A stretch of 64,000 nucleotides of DNA from CBDCTM01 sp965222005 (GCA_965222005.1 OZ244935.1:3534001-3598000); one strand, 5' to 3'; positions 1 to 9,459 are shown, counted from the stretch's first letter. Notes: generated by a model from the sequence alone, not told the origin. Numbers and translations are program-made.

Positions 1-487
1 TTGGCTTCAATTACTTCGTTGAGAAATTTGACAATTTCTTTATCGCAGTCTTCTATTTTTGATTTGTAAAATTCATGTCTATCAAACTCTTGTCTGAGTC
101 CGAACAAGTAATCTTTCCTTTTATTTGAAACCAAAGCTTTCGCTATTTCTTCTTTCGATTTTTTACAATTGTAATGTCTATGATTTGCGAGAGATTTGGG
201 ATCAAGATTTCCAGCGCAGATATCTTTGATAATTTTCATTCCAGTTAATCCTGTAACATCGCGAACTACTACATCCAACCTGAAATTCAGCCACTTAAGA
301 AACTTCTGCATTTTGTGGGAACAGTCAGCTTTCTGTGCAATCATGTTTGCTCGATGTCTGCATAGTGTTCTTAATCTTTCAGTTGTTTCGTCTGGTAAGA
401 ATGAAGAAGGCAACAAACCCAAAGAGTGCATTTTTTGTATCCACTGGCAATCCAATACGTCGGTTTTCTTTCGATTGATGTTCTTGG
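1..487 (-). pseudogene. IS110-family transposase fragment
   Basis: The minus strand is open from 487 to the window edge and encodes the middle of an IS110-family (DEDD) transposase, roughly residues 97-256 of the complete copy at 5876-7237. Shared stretches include KTDVLDC.WIQK, LNFRLDVVV.DV.GLTG and RHYNC.KS.EEIAKAL. The N-terminal third, including the first catalytic Asp, is missing: IS21 abuts at 488, and its other side (3208 on) resumes only in the upstream non-coding part of the IS110. The insertion has no target duplication and came with about 300 bp of loss. The C-terminus lies off the left edge. Not functional. Confidence 0.85.
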
Positions 488-562
488 TGCAAATTCCGGA
501 GTTGCTGACCCACCCATTTCGGAGTCATTGACCCATGTGGATAACTTACGATTTCAATGATG

Positions 563-1297
563 CTAAGATAGTTGATTTATAGGTTTCCTTAAACTTTTTC
601 CTTTTAATTCTATTCGATGTGCTTTGGGGACGATCCGGTCAAGGATGGCATCTGCCAAAGTTGGTTCATTAAAATATTGGTGCCATTTACTCACTGGCAG
701 TTGAGAGCAAATAATAGTAGCGGCGTTTTCGTAACGGTCTTCCAAAATCTGTAACAAGATTAACTTTACCTGATGTGTGATGGGTTGTAATCCAAAGTCA
801 TCAAAGATGATGAGTTTAGCTTTTTTTAATCTGTCCATCCACTTGATTAAGGTGCCGTCTGTTTTGGCTAAAGCGATCTGTTCGGTGAATCGATTCATGT
901 TAAAGTAAAGTGTTCGGTATCCATTGACACAAGCGTTATTTCCTAAAGCGCAAGCCAGGTATGATTTACCACAACCAGTGGCGCCGGTAATCAAAACATT
1001 TTCTCCTCGGTCGAGGTAAGCACAGTCTGCAAGGAGCATTAATTTTTCCTTGGAGAGATTTCTTGTTTTAGAACAATCGATGTCTTGAATGTTGGCTTGA
1101 TAACGAAGTTTGGAGAGTCTTAAAAACATTTTCATTCGCTTGTGCCAACGATGCTGTTTTTCTGCATCAATCAGATTGGCAATCATTTCATGTGCGTCTG
1201 CTTGCTGGTTGATTGGTAATCCAAGAGCTGCCTCGTAAGCATCCGCCATGCCTGTTAATTTTAGCATTCTCATAATTTCCAGAGATCCGTTTTTCAT
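563..1297 (-). CDS. istB: IS21 helper ATPase IstB, copy 1
   Basis: The 244-residue AAA+ ATPase of the IS21 family assists the IstA transposase in target selection and strand transfer. Walker A is GATGCGKS at residues 105-112; Walker B is LIIFDDFG near residue 150. It lies downstream of istA on the same strand with an 87 bp gap. Translation is identical to the copy at 49584-50318. Confidence 0.93.
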   Translation of the reverse strand: MKNGSLEIMRMLKLTGMADAYEAALGLPINQQADAHEMIANLIDAEKQHRWHKRMKMFLRLSKLRYQANIQDIDCSKTRNLSKEKLMLLADCAYLDRGENVLITGATGCGKSYLACALGNNACVNGYRTLYFNMNRFTEQIALAKTDGTLIKWMDRLKKAKLIIFDDFGLQPITHQVKLILLQILEDRYENAATIICSQLPVSKWHQYFNEPTLADAILDRIVPKAHRIELKGKSLRKPINQLS

Positions 1298-1384
1298 AAT
1301 TATTGATTGTTTTATATCCCTTTATAATTTTATATTATCTAAGGGAGTAGTTAAAAAATAAATGTTATTGAGTTCAATAGATAC

Positions 1385-2950
1385 CTATTGATAAGCCTCA
1401 GGGCCTCTTATATTTTCGTGTTCCCCTATTGTGAGTGAGTCAAATAATTCAAGTTGATCATCAACGGTGTCGAGTTTTCGAACTAAGATATTTTTGATCA
1501 TGTAATAGCTTGCCTTATCTGCTTTTTGGCAACGAAGAGCAGCTCGCTCCAAACGTTCAGAATTATACTTTTTTGCAAAACCTAAAATACCTTGGCAGCT
1601 ACCATAAGATTGGGCTTCATGGATTCTGGAGAGTAGAATATGCTGGATAGCCCAGCGAGTAGCAGGACCTATTTGCTCAGCCTGACTAAGAAAATAAGCG
1701 GCATCAAAGCCTTTTGCTTTTTTCCACTCCCTGTGCGACCGAGGCATATGTTCCATTTTTGTCTGGTACTGTTGTGACCCGGTGTAGTAAACTCGCTTGT
1801 GAGTTGCAACCCGTTGATTATCAATATATACCTCTACATTTTTTGAGGTGTAAATGACGGTCGCTTGTTGTTTTGCATATTGAAAAGGGACAGAGTAAAA
1901 AGCTTTGTCCTCTCCTAGAAAAACATGATAGTTCCTTCTAACTTGAGGTGTGATGGTCTTTTTAAGTTCAAACAGATCACAAGGGAGTGATCTCATTACA
2001 GGCAATTCAAAAGCTTCAAAAACACTTTTGCGTGTACCTTGTTTTTGTTGATAGGGTTTATTATTATGTTGGCTTAGCTGCTCTGTGATTGCTGCATTTA
2101 ACTCCTCTATACTATGAAAAGTCTCGTTTCTCAATGGAGCATAAATGCGTCTGTAAACCGTATTCACCATGTTTTCTACACTCGCTTTATCTTTGGGTTT
2201 TCCAACGCGAGTGGCACTTAAATCGAGCTGATAATGTGCAGCTAATTGTACACATAATTCATTAAAAGTAGGTTCGTATTTATCAGCTCGACTAACATAT
2301 GATTTTAGATTATCGGATAAAATAACTTGAGGTAGTTTACCGAAAAAAAGAAGCGCTTGATTTAATCCATAAATAAAGTCAGCTACCTTTTGAGAGGGAA
2401 GTGCGATGGCAAAAGTATATTGACTATGTGGCATCACCGCTACCAAAACTTCGCATTCATGAACTTCTCCAGTAGTTAAATCTACCCATCGCATTTTCTT
2501 TCCAGCGAAGTCTACTTGCATGACATTACCTGCTTGGTGCGCTAAGCTAATCGTCAAATCTCGTCGTCCTATCTCGCGTTTAAAGTGTTCACAAAATTGA
2601 GTGTAACTATAACCATCTGGGTGTTCTTCGATGTACTCCTCCCACAATAAATAGCGAGTTACACCCACTCGTTTTAATTCTTTTATCCAATCATCAATCT
2701 TACTTTTAAAAGCCTCTTTTCGTTGTTCAGCCACTGTATTTTTAGAGGGATAAAACACCGCAGTGAAAGCGGAATCGTCCAATGAAAGAACTTGCGCAAG
2801 ATCTTCATCAAAGGCTTTCCCAAGTCTTACATAATGCTTCACTGTGTTTTTAGAAACTTGTAATCTACTTGCTGTGGCGCGAAGAGAACTCGTGCTGATA
2901 TAGGTTTTAATAATCGTTCTTACTTGATCCATACGTTTAAATTGTCCCAT
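1385..2950 (-). CDS. istA: IS21 transposase IstA, copy 1
   Basis: This 521-residue DDE transposase has an N-terminal helix-turn-helix (SSLRATASRLQVSKNTVKHYV), an integrase core with VDFAGKK and ILSDNLKSY around the catalytic Asp residues and KDKASVENMV around the Glu, and a C-terminal beta domain. The length is normal for IstA. The protein is identical to the copy at 50406-51971 and looks intact, so the element may be active. Confidence 0.93.
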   Translation of the reverse strand: MGQFKRMDQVRTIIKTYISTSSLRATASRLQVSKNTVKHYVRLGKAFDEDLAQVLSLDDSAFTAVFYPSKNTVAEQRKEAFKSKIDDWIKELKRVGVTRYLLWEEYIEEHPDGYSYTQFCEHFKREIGRRDLTISLAHQAGNVMQVDFAGKKMRWVDLTTGEVHECEVLVAVMPHSQYTFAIALPSQKVADFIYGLNQALLFFGKLPQVILSDNLKSYVSRADKYEPTFNELCVQLAAHYQLDLSATRVGKPKDKASVENMVNTVYRRIYAPLRNETFHSIEELNAAITEQLSQHNNKPYQQKQGTRKSVFEAFELPVMRSLPCDLFELKKTITPQVRRNYHVFLGEDKAFYSVPFQYAKQQATVIYTSKNVEVYIDNQRVATHKRVYYTGSQQYQTKMEHMPRSHREWKKAKGFDAAYFLSQAEQIGPATRWAIQHILLSRIHEAQSYGSCQGILGFAKKYNSERLERAALRCQKADKASYYMIKNILVRKLDTVDDQLELFDSLTIGEHENIRGPEAYQ

Positions 2951-3207
2951 GTTCTTGACCGTTTTTTTGCTTGAAAAAAACTGCGAACATGGCTATTTAA
3001 TCGTAAGTATCCACTATATATAAGGCGGGTCAGTACGCCGGAATGACAGTCGCCTAAAACAAATCAAGGGGGTCAATATGCCGGAATGACGGCTCCTCCT
3101 AACAAGCTTAGGTGGGTCAGTATGACCGAAATGTTACTAACATTTGCCCTAATTGGGGGTGGGTCAACAACTCCGAAATGGGTGGGTCAGTATGGCCGGA
3201 TTTTACA

Positions 3208-3510
3208 TTTTTTCTTCCCATCTGCAAATAGTTTTAAAAGATTTAGAAAAAAGCTCTATCAAGAAGTATCTTTATTATTGAAAATTATTCTGATCGGGGT
3301 TACTGACAGTATCGTCAGTACCACCATTGAAATTTATCAACTGTCCTGACAGCAGCGTCAGGACTTTTTACTTCTCGTACCAGAATGACGCTGGGACTTG
3401 CTCATCCCGATAAGTATCAGGATTTCAGAGGTGCCATTAAAAAAACCGGTCTCTGATAGAGCCAGGAATAAGATATGAACTCTTCGTTAGCTAGGGAAAT
3501 CAATCCGCTC
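3208..3510 (-). ncRNA. IS110 5' non-coding region, probable bridge RNA (copy 1)
   Basis: This segment aligns with the DNA upstream of the complete IS110 transposase (7238-7510). Shared blocks include AATTATTCTGA.CGGGG, GTCCTGA...TCAGGAC and CCAGAATGACGC. The stem GTCCTGA/TCAGGAC is kept while the loop and neighbouring segments differ. IS110 elements encode a bridge RNA upstream of the transposase with variable target- and donor-binding loops, and the pattern fits. It is orphaned here because the transposase is truncated. The exact RNA ends are not determined. Confidence 0.5.
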
Positions 3511-3568
3511 TGGAAAAATTACTAGATTAGGTTTTGTGATTTTGAAAGTGTCGGATCTAAGGAATAGC
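3511..3568. other. Remnant end of the cassette left of attC 1
   Basis: About 60 bp of unique AT-rich sequence between the IS110 remnant and the first attC. It ends in TAGCGCCCAAC, the terminus typical of A/F-type cassettes, but the rest of the body is not recognisable. Confidence 0.4.
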
Positions 3569-3636
3569 GCCCAACGGTTCGTGCATATGCAGTGGCCGAC
3601 TGAAAGGAGGGCATTGACATATGCACATTGTTAGTG
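3569..3636 (-). repeat. attC 1
   Basis: Core ends are GCCCAAC and GTTAGTG. The inner arms are GTGCATATGCAGTGGCC and GGGCATTGACATATGCAC, which pair except for an extra T in the right-hand arm. The extra base on this side indicates minus-strand orientation. The same short class (S1, 68 bp) precedes every family D cassette. Confidence 0.9.
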
Positions 3637-3642
3637 GCATCT

Positions 3643-4491
3643 TTAATTTGTGAAAAAATATTCTTTGCCAGTTCTATTTATATATCCATATTTTCCTTGC
3701 TTATATTCAACCAATATTAATGGGTCAATGCTCCATTCACTATCATCGAATTTAATAGAATGATATTTCTCTTTTACAACTATTTCTCCATTGACATCAA
3801 TTAAACCCCAACTGTTATTAAGTTTGAATTTATGTAAGTTGTCATTTTTGAAAGTTCTTTTTGTGACTATTATTTCATCTTTCCTAGAAAATATCTTAAT
3901 ATAAAATTCATCAGGTATCCAAATTCCAGTAGATGTAGAGTCCGTAACAATAAAAGAGTCTTCTCCAAAACTTTCAATTGATGAATAATGATAATCAGTA
4001 GTATCTTTTATAAACAATATTCTATTAGTACTATCAGTAGTCACTTTGTTGTAAATCAAAGCAATTTTATTGTCCTTTTTAATTGAATAACGCATGGGAT
4101 CCAGATAAAGTGGTAATCCAGTCCCGCAAATACTAAAACAATAATGTCTTTTTATTTTATTGCCATTTTTATCAAAAATTAATGTTTTACTATTTCTCTT
4201 GACTCCGGTAATTGTTCTCAGCCCATTGTTTGAGTATATATTTTTATATTTTGGTTTAATAATAATTTTACCGGATTGATTAATTAATCCATATTTTCCT
4301 TTTAATTTAATAATAGCTCTATTTCCAATTAATATGCTCGTAGAGTCATAAATAGGGCTAATTTTAATAACCATATTTGTATCAACAAATCCCCATTTAT
4401 TATCTTTCTGAAATGGCACCAAAGAATGATATTGAGCTTCTGAATTAAAACTTAATATTACAATCAATAATATAGTATATAATAATTTCAT
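3643..4491 (-). CDS. Exported WG-repeat protein
   Basis: A 282-residue protein with an N-terminal signal peptide (residues 1-19, hydrophobic core LLYTILLIVILSF) followed by WG repeats: KWGFVDTNMVIKISPIYD, KYGLINQSGKIIIKPKYKN, SWGLIDVNGEIVVKEKYHS and KYGYINRTGKEYFFTN. WG repeats are common in Bacteroidota surface or periplasmic proteins of unknown role. The gene fills its cassette: the ATG is about 13 nt inside core GTTAGTGGCA and the stop is 6 nt from attC 1. The leader is too short for a promoter, so expression probably depends on read-through from the right. Confidence 0.88.
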   Translation of the reverse strand: MKLLYTILLIVILSFNSEAQYHSLVPFQKDNKWGFVDTNMVIKISPIYDSTSILIGNRAIIKLKGKYGLINQSGKIIIKPKYKNIYSNNGLRTITGVKRNSKTLIFDKNGNKIKRHYCFSICGTGLPLYLDPMRYSIKKDNKIALIYNKVTTDSTNRILFIKDTTDYHYSSIESFGEDSFIVTDSTSTGIWIPDEFYIKIFSRKDEIIVTKRTFKNDNLHKFKLNNSWGLIDVNGEIVVKEKYHSIKFDDSEWSIDPLILVEYKQGKYGYINRTGKEYFFTN

Positions 4492-4504
4492 TTTCTTAAG
4501 TTGC

Positions 4505-4572
4505 CACTAACGTACCGGCTAAACGCAGTAGCGACCGAATGGGAGCTATTGCCGTTTTAGCCATTGTTCTGC
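4505..4572 (-). repeat. attC 2
   Basis: Core ends CACTAAC and GTTCTGC. Arms GGCTAAACGCAGTAGC and GCTATTGCCGTTTTAGCC pair with two extra bases in the right-hand arm. Found once in this form. Confidence 0.88.
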
Positions 4573-4590
4573 ATCGTTTTAAATTTCATT

Positions 4591-5817
4591 TTAATTATTT
4601 GGGTGAATAGTGTAATTCCAATCAGGGAGCGTAGTTGATGGGATTATCATAAACTCTTCCATTTCTTTTTTTGACACTTTTATACCTTTCTCATAATGTT
4701 CTTCATTGAGAAAGGCTTGAACTGTTAATCCAGTTTTAGTAGTTGTTCCTCTTATGTACCCTAACATAATTTCTAAAGTTTTTAGCGGTTTTCCTGACCA
4801 ATTATTACTAATTTGGCTAAACAACCTATGTTCAATTGGGTTCCATTTAGAACATCCTGTCGGATAATGACAAACAGAAACAGTTAAACCTAATTGATTA
4901 CAAAATTTGTTTTGCAAGTTTTTTTTCCATGTTCTGGATTTCCAACCATTACTTCCACCACCATCCGCAAGAATCAATATTCCCTTTTTGTCATGGTAAC
5001 TTTTCTTGCCTTCCATTTCCCACCATTTAAGCAGCGAATCAACTGCAAATTCTGCTGTCGAGTTTGATGTGCCAACAACAATGAAACCTTTATTCTTTTG
5101 AACATCATAAATTCCATACGGAGTGGCTCTACAAATAGCAGCACTTGGATAATCACTTTGGTTTACTTCCTCTGCTTCACGTCGCCAAGTTTTTCCTTTA
5201 TTAACAAAGTTTCCTATCAATTCTTTCTTCTTTGCATCAACACTAATTATTGGCAAGCCAGCTTCATTAAATATTTTTCTTTGTGAAGCTATATATTTAA
5301 ATTGCTCATCTCGATTTGGAGAATTAGATTTTCTTATTGATTTTTTATTTGCTTTAAGAGAATAGCCCATTTCTTTTAATAATCGAGAAACAGTAGCAGT
5401 AGAAACTGAATACCCTTTTTGCTTTAGAGCATTACTCAAATTATTTAAACTTGCTCTCATCCATTTCTGATTATTCATTGGATTACCAGCAGTATCATTT
5501 TTTACCAACTCTTCAAGAATCGATTTAATCTTTGGATATTTTATTTCAATAGGTTTCCGCCCACCTCCTGGTCTTCTCTGATATTCTTTTGGAGTTGTTG
5601 GGTTATATTTTCTGTTTTTTGATGGTTGGTATTTTGTCAATTCTTTTATCCCAACTTTAATCATCTCAATATCAATGCCTGTCGCATCTGAAACTATTTC
5701 TTTGCCATTCTCACCCAAAACAATAGCTTCGCAAGCGAGCCATAAACGTCCCATACCAACTGTCATCGTTGGACTTAATAATTCAAACCTTTTCTTTATT
5801 AAGTCTATATCTTCCAT
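4591..5817 (-). CDS. ISAzo13-like transposase
   Basis: A 408-residue DDE-type transposase resembling the ISAzo13 family. Visible features: N-terminal helical region, RRPGGGRKP linker, ISVDAKKKELIGNF (first Asp), LILADGGGSNG (second Asp) and CSKWNPIEHRLFSQISNNW (Glu). It looks complete. It begins 18 bp from attC 2 and shares the cassette with an IS110. Terminal inverted repeats were not located, so it may be an IS captured as a cassette gene or an insertion into a small cassette. Confidence 0.85.
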   Translation of the reverse strand: MEDIDLIKKRFELLSPTMTVGMGRLWLACEAIVLGENGKEIVSDATGIDIEMIKVGIKELTKYQPSKNRKYNPTTPKEYQRRPGGGRKPIEIKYPKIKSILEELVKNDTAGNPMNNQKWMRASLNNLSNALKQKGYSVSTATVSRLLKEMGYSLKANKKSIRKSNSPNRDEQFKYIASQRKIFNEAGLPIISVDAKKKELIGNFVNKGKTWRREAEEVNQSDYPSAAICRATPYGIYDVQKNKGFIVVGTSNSTAEFAVDSLLKWWEMEGKKSYHDKKGILILADGGGSNGWKSRTWKKNLQNKFCNQLGLTVSVCHYPTGCSKWNPIEHRLFSQISNNWSGKPLKTLEIMLGYIRGTTTKTGLTVQAFLNEEHYEKGIKVSKKEMEEFMIIPSTTLPDWNYTIHPNN

Positions 5818-5875
5818 TAAAGGATGGTTTTATTTTTTCTTCATTCTGACTAACGGCCACCACCACCACTGATAA

Positions 5876-7237
5876 TCAGTCAGTTGCAAAGCCTAAGTCT
5901 TCTGGTTTTAAATCAAATTTAGCGATTTTCTTTCGGATTCTTTTTACCAATCCCAACTTCCTTTTTTGGTCTAAAAATAAATATTCTTCAGGGGGATTAT
6001 AGGCTTCTTTTTTAGTTACCATCTTCCATATTATTATTGCTAATTTTCTTGCTGTTGCTGTTATGGCTGATTGTCTTCCATACTTGAATGCTATCTTTTT
6101 AAAAAATCTTGCCAGGTAACCATCTTTCAAATTACCGATTGCATTGGCTGCATTTCTCAATGCAATTTTTAATTGATTACTTCCTTTCGGGGTTCTGTTG
6201 CTCAGTTTTCTACCCCCTGATATTTTATTATTGGGGGCTAATCTTAACCAGGATGCAAATTGCTTTGCTGTACTAAATTTCCTAATCCCTTCTGGTCCAA
6301 TTTCACTCATCAAAGACAAAACTGTCGAATGACTGACTCCTTCTATAGCCATCAGATCCACCCCCTCAAAATATTGATAAGAGATGATATTCAAATCCAT
6401 ATTCTTTGGCGCATTCTTATTGTTTCTTTTATGTGGCTTCTCCACTGGAAGATCATCTATTGGATTTTCTAAGGACATGAAATAGTCTTCTATAAAGACT
6501 TTGATGGCCTGATCACATTCTGCTATTTTTTCTTTGTAAAAAAGGTAGGCCTCATAATCTTGTTTCAAGCCAAATAGATATTCTTCCCGATTATTCCCAT
6601 GCAATGCCTTTGCTATTTCTTCTTCTGATTTTCTACAATTATAATGTCTCAATTTTGCCAATTCTTTTGGGGCTAAATTCCCATTCACTATTGCTTTAAT
6701 TATTTTCAAGCCTGTCAATCCGCATACATCACTTACCACTACGTCCAATCTAAAATTTAATAGTTTTAGATATTTTTGCATTCTTGATGATGCTTGAGCA
6801 GACAGGCTTATCATCTTAGCTCTTTGTCTGCAATAGGCTCGCAATTTGCCTGTTGTATCATCTGGCAAAAAACTTCCACTTAGCAAGCCTAAGGTGTGTA
6901 GCTTTTGTATCCACATACAGTCTAATACATCTGTCTTTTTTCCTTTGATGTTTTTTGTGAATTTGCCATTACTCAACACTACTTCAATTCCATTACTTAC
7001 CAACTCGATATACAAATTTTGCCAATAGTCTCCTGTGGATTCCATGGCTACAGTTCTCACTTCATTTTCTTGTAACCATTTTCTCAATTCAGTTAAGTCT
7101 TGTGCATATACACCAAATTCTTTTACATCCTTTTTCTTGCTTTGACCAATTGCAACAAAATGGGATTTACTTCCTACATCTATCCCTCCGGCATTGGCAT
7201 GAATCACTTCCATTTTCTTTGTCTTTTTTCTTGCCAT
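5876..7237 (-). CDS. IS110-family transposase (complete)
   Basis: A 453-residue DEDD recombinase. The N-terminal RuvC-like domain shows GGIDVGSKSHFVAIG (first Asp), VAMESTGDYW (Glu) and KKTDVLDCMWIQ (later Asp). The C-terminal Tnp20 domain shows LMAIEGVSHSTVLSLMSEIG and LRLAPNNKISGGRK with the catalytic Ser. The gene lies in the same cassette as the ISAzo13-like gene. It is about 65% similar by eye to the fragment at 1-487, so these are two related but distinct IS110 elements. Confidence 0.92.
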   Translation of the reverse strand: MARKKTKKMEVIHANAGGIDVGSKSHFVAIGQSKKKDVKEFGVYAQDLTELRKWLQENEVRTVAMESTGDYWQNLYIELVSNGIEVVLSNGKFTKNIKGKKTDVLDCMWIQKLHTLGLLSGSFLPDDTTGKLRAYCRQRAKMISLSAQASSRMQKYLKLLNFRLDVVVSDVCGLTGLKIIKAIVNGNLAPKELAKLRHYNCRKSEEEIAKALHGNNREEYLFGLKQDYEAYLFYKEKIAECDQAIKVFIEDYFMSLENPIDDLPVEKPHKRNNKNAPKNMDLNIISYQYFEGVDLMAIEGVSHSTVLSLMSEIGPEGIRKFSTAKQFASWLRLAPNNKISGGRKLSNRTPKGSNQLKIALRNAANAIGNLKDGYLARFFKKIAFKYGRQSAITATARKLAIIIWKMVTKKEAYNPPEEYLFLDQKRKLGLVKRIRKKIAKFDLKPEDLGFATD

Positions 7238-7510
7238 TTCTTTTTTGTTTTTGATTTGTAAAAAATGACGCTAAGAAAATGTAACTTTGATATTGATAAT
7301 TATTCTGAACGGGGTCCTTGCGGCCACCAATTAAATTATCACCAGTCCTGAAATCATCCTTCAGGACTTTTTTACATTTCAAACCAGAATGACGCGCGGG
7401 CTTAATAATTATTCTCATAATTAAAATTGGCACCTCTTAAAAAAACGGCCTTACATAGCGCCAAGACAAAGATAGGATTTTGTTCTCGTTAGCTCCTTAA
7501 ATTAATTCCA
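7238..7510 (-). ncRNA. IS110 upstream region, probable bridge RNA (copy 2)
   Basis: Roughly 270 bp upstream of the IS110 transposase, homologous to 3208-3510 in blocks. A stem GTCCTGA...TCAGGAC lies at about 7345-7367 with a different loop from copy 1. In IS110-group elements the RNA that specifies donor and target is encoded here and transcribed with the transposase. The identification rests on position, the conserved stem and the variable loops; the ends are not defined. Confidence 0.5.
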
Positions 7511-7535
7511 ATTTTGTTGGTATATCTGGAATGAG

Positions 7536-7603
7536 GCAGAACGGTCGGTGCATATGCAGTGGCCGACTGAAAGGAGGGCATTGACATATGCACTTTGTTA
7601 GTG
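7536..7603 (-). repeat. attC 3 (class S1)
   Basis: Core ends GCAGAAC and GTTAGTG, arms as in attC 1. The left core GAGGCAGAAC pairs with GTTCTGCATC at 4566, showing that 4566-7542 is one cassette holding both transposases. Confidence 0.9.
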
Positions 7604-8106
7604 GTCGTATCTTTCCGGCGCCTCAGCGCCGGTTTTCCTTTCAGATGTTTTTGCCACCAAATTCTTCAATCAGTTCTCTTGTAAATATATGAAATTTTTT
7701 CAAGATGTGTATTTTTGGTGTTATTTTTTATGAGTCACCTCAGTTGTTTCAGAGTAATTTAGCTGAATAATTATTGATATCTTTTTTGAGCCAGGCTTTC
7801 AGTTCTTGATTGTCAAAGAGCTTGATTAGGTCTGGTTGAATTGTAATTGTCTGCAAATTGTAGTTTTCAGGAATTTGAGTTGTTGTACTCAATTCAAGGA
7901 GTTTACCCATATTCGAGTTCAACTCAAAATCAAAAAGGCCGTCAGTTGTGCTGTTCAAGAATTATTGCTGGTATCAAGTTATCAATTTTATAAATTTATA
8001 AAGCGGGCTGGCAAACTTATCAGGGTGTTGATTTCCTTTTCCAGTTTTTCAATTTGCCACGATGCTGTTTGAAAAATAGGCAAGCTGCGGGATGATTTTC
8101 TATGTC
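7604..8106. other. Non-coding cassette, family D, copy 1
   Basis: About 500 bp with no convincing gene. At 7615-7632 there is a perfect GC hairpin (CCGGCGC, loop CTCA, GCGCCGG) followed by TTTTCC. In the minus direction the cassette starts GTTAGTGGACATAG and carries the shared blocks GCCAGCCCGCTTTATAAA and CTGACGGCCTTTTTGATT. A 69-72 codon minus-strand frame (TTG start, 7749-7958) recurs in every D copy but varies mainly at amino-acid-changing positions. Confidence 0.75.
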
Positions 8107-8234
8107 CACTAACGGTCTGGCTATACTTGCTGTGCGGGTTGAAAGGTGCTTTACGGAACCAAAAGACTCATTTTTGAAACGGTTACAAATTTCGGAGAAA
8201 TTTTAACCGCATAGTCGTATAGCCTATGTTGCAC
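8107..8234 (-). repeat. attC 4 (128 bp)
   Basis: Core ends CACTAAC and GTTGCAC. Arms GGCTATACTTGCTGTGCGG and CCGCATAGTCGTATAGCC enclose a long variable stem, making this the longest attC in the window. Related to class L2 but unique. Confidence 0.85.
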
Positions 8235-8241
8235 GAATTAT

Positions 8242-9036
8242 TCAATTTCCTTCAAGTAGTTTTTGTAAATTATCTATTTGTTTCTCTTCAAGAATGCTAA
8301 TGAATTTTAATTGATGAAAATTGAACTTTTTAATAAATTTTGGCTCTTTATTATTATCAAAAACTCCATTTTTATTTCTATCAATGCCAAATACACATAT
8401 TAAATCTTTTGTTTCTTGGATGAAATTCAATTCAAGTATACTTTCGTTCTCATCTAAATTTATGTTTGTTAATTTTTCATTTTTTAAATCGTAGACGAAC
8501 AACTTTTGTAAGTCTTTTGAATTGATATAGGTATCGTTATTACTATCGGCTATAGATACAATTATGAATAAATATTTGTTGTTATGTTTTGAAATTATTC
8601 TAAAGTCGTTAATTCCCAGTCTATCAGCAAATAGAATTTTACTTGAATTTGAAGATGAATTAAACAAAACAATATTATTGAAGTTACTTGACCTTCCATA
8701 AAATAACTTTTGGTCAGTTCTTCCATAAGAATTTATTAAACCAAGTGGCATGTTACTTGACTCTGCTGCATCTAAATTGGCTTGAGTAACTGGTACTATA
8801 TAAATTTTACTTGTAGAATCTAATAAATGAATTTGTTTTAATGAGATAATTTGCTTCCTTAAAGTATCATTTGAAAGTTTGTTAGTTTCCTCTTGAGAAA
8901 TTACATCTCTATTAATTTGTTTTCTACTACTTTGAAAAAAGTTATTAAGAAAAATAACAAGAAAAACGACTACTGTTAAAGTTAAAATTGTACCTCCTAT
9001 TGCTAGGATAATTTGATTGTATTTTTTAATAGTCAT
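8242..9036 (-). CDS. Membrane-anchored protein with EF-hand-like loops
   Basis: A 264-residue protein of unknown function. It has a single N-terminal transmembrane segment (about residues 9-32, ILAIGGTILTLTVVVFLVIF), so the rest is probably periplasmic. Two acidic loops look like calcium-binding repeats: DSNNDTYINSKDL and DRNKNGVFDNNKEPKF. It fills its cassette: the start lies about 37 nt inside core GTTGCACGAA and the stop is 8 nt from attC 4. No promoter is visible. Confidence 0.75.
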   Translation of the reverse strand: MTIKKYNQIILAIGGTILTLTVVVFLVIFLNNFFQSSRKQINRDVISQEETNKLSNDTLRKQIISLKQIHLLDSTSKIYIVPVTQANLDAAESSNMPLGLINSYGRTDQKLFYGRSSNFNNIVLFNSSSNSSKILFADRLGINDFRIISKHNNKYLFIIVSIADSNNDTYINSKDLQKLFVYDLKNEKLTNINLDENESILELNFIQETKDLICVFGIDRNKNGVFDNNKEPKFIKKFNFHQLKFISILEEKQIDNLQKLLEGN

Positions 9037-9067
9037 ACGTAATTTCAGGTTTTTTTACATTGATTTC

Positions 9068-9162
9068 GTGCAACGTCGAGCGTATGTGGCGTAGCTGGCA
9101 GCGGGTTTGATTCGCGCATTAGCAAATAAATGCCAGCTATGTGCATATACGCATTGTTGTGT
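9068..9162 (-). repeat. attC 5 (95 bp)
   Basis: Core ends GTGCAAC and GTTGTGT. Arms GCGTATGTGGCGTAGC and GCTATGTGCATATACGC. Unique loop. Confidence 0.85.
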
Positions 9163-9459
9163 GTAGCATTTTTTTAACTATTAACTTTAATTGAAAATTG
9201 TAATTATACAATTATTCTCATTTGAAGAAATTGAATAAAATTCTCTTAATTGTTTAACATTATCCATTATATAATCTAACAAATCAGGATTTCCATCCCA
9301 AATATTGGGATAAACATTTTTCTGAGTCATTTTTTGTGTGTCAAATCTTTCTATAAGAGATTCATCTGATATATCAACTAATTTCTTGTTAAGTTCTTTC
9401 ACTTCATTGGAATCTAAATACTGAACTGATCCATATCCTATTACCTGATTCTTATCTAA

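Larger units (their letters stand above)
488..3207 (-). mobile_element. IS21-family element, copy 1
   Basis: The 2720 bp element is flanked by TG...CA ends and carries istA and istB on the minus strand. A second copy of exactly equal length is at 49509-52228. Each end holds several copies of a sequence like GGTGGGTCAGTATGNCCGGA (about five at the right end between 3025 and 3207, two at the left), the multiple transposase-binding sites typical of IS21. There is no target duplication here: left flank TTCTTGG, right flank TTTTTTC. This points to an associated deletion or recombination between copies. Confidence 0.92.

Noticed and set aside
5840..5875. GACTAACGGCC near the end of the IS110, resembling the left half of an attC
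   Set aside because: No matching right arm, and the cassette ends at 4566 and 7542 already pair with each other. It could be a remnant but cannot be supported.
7167..7433. Minus-strand frame upstream of the IS110 transposase
   Set aside because: Overlaps the transposase start in another frame and lies in the probable bridge-RNA region.
7749..7958. Recurring minus-strand frame of 69-72 codons in every family D cassette
   Set aside because: It has only a TTG start. Differences between copies mostly change the amino acid (S/I, Q/E, E/K, G/D), and it includes the CTGACGGCCTTTTTGATT block shared with families where it is not a matching frame. More likely non-coding.
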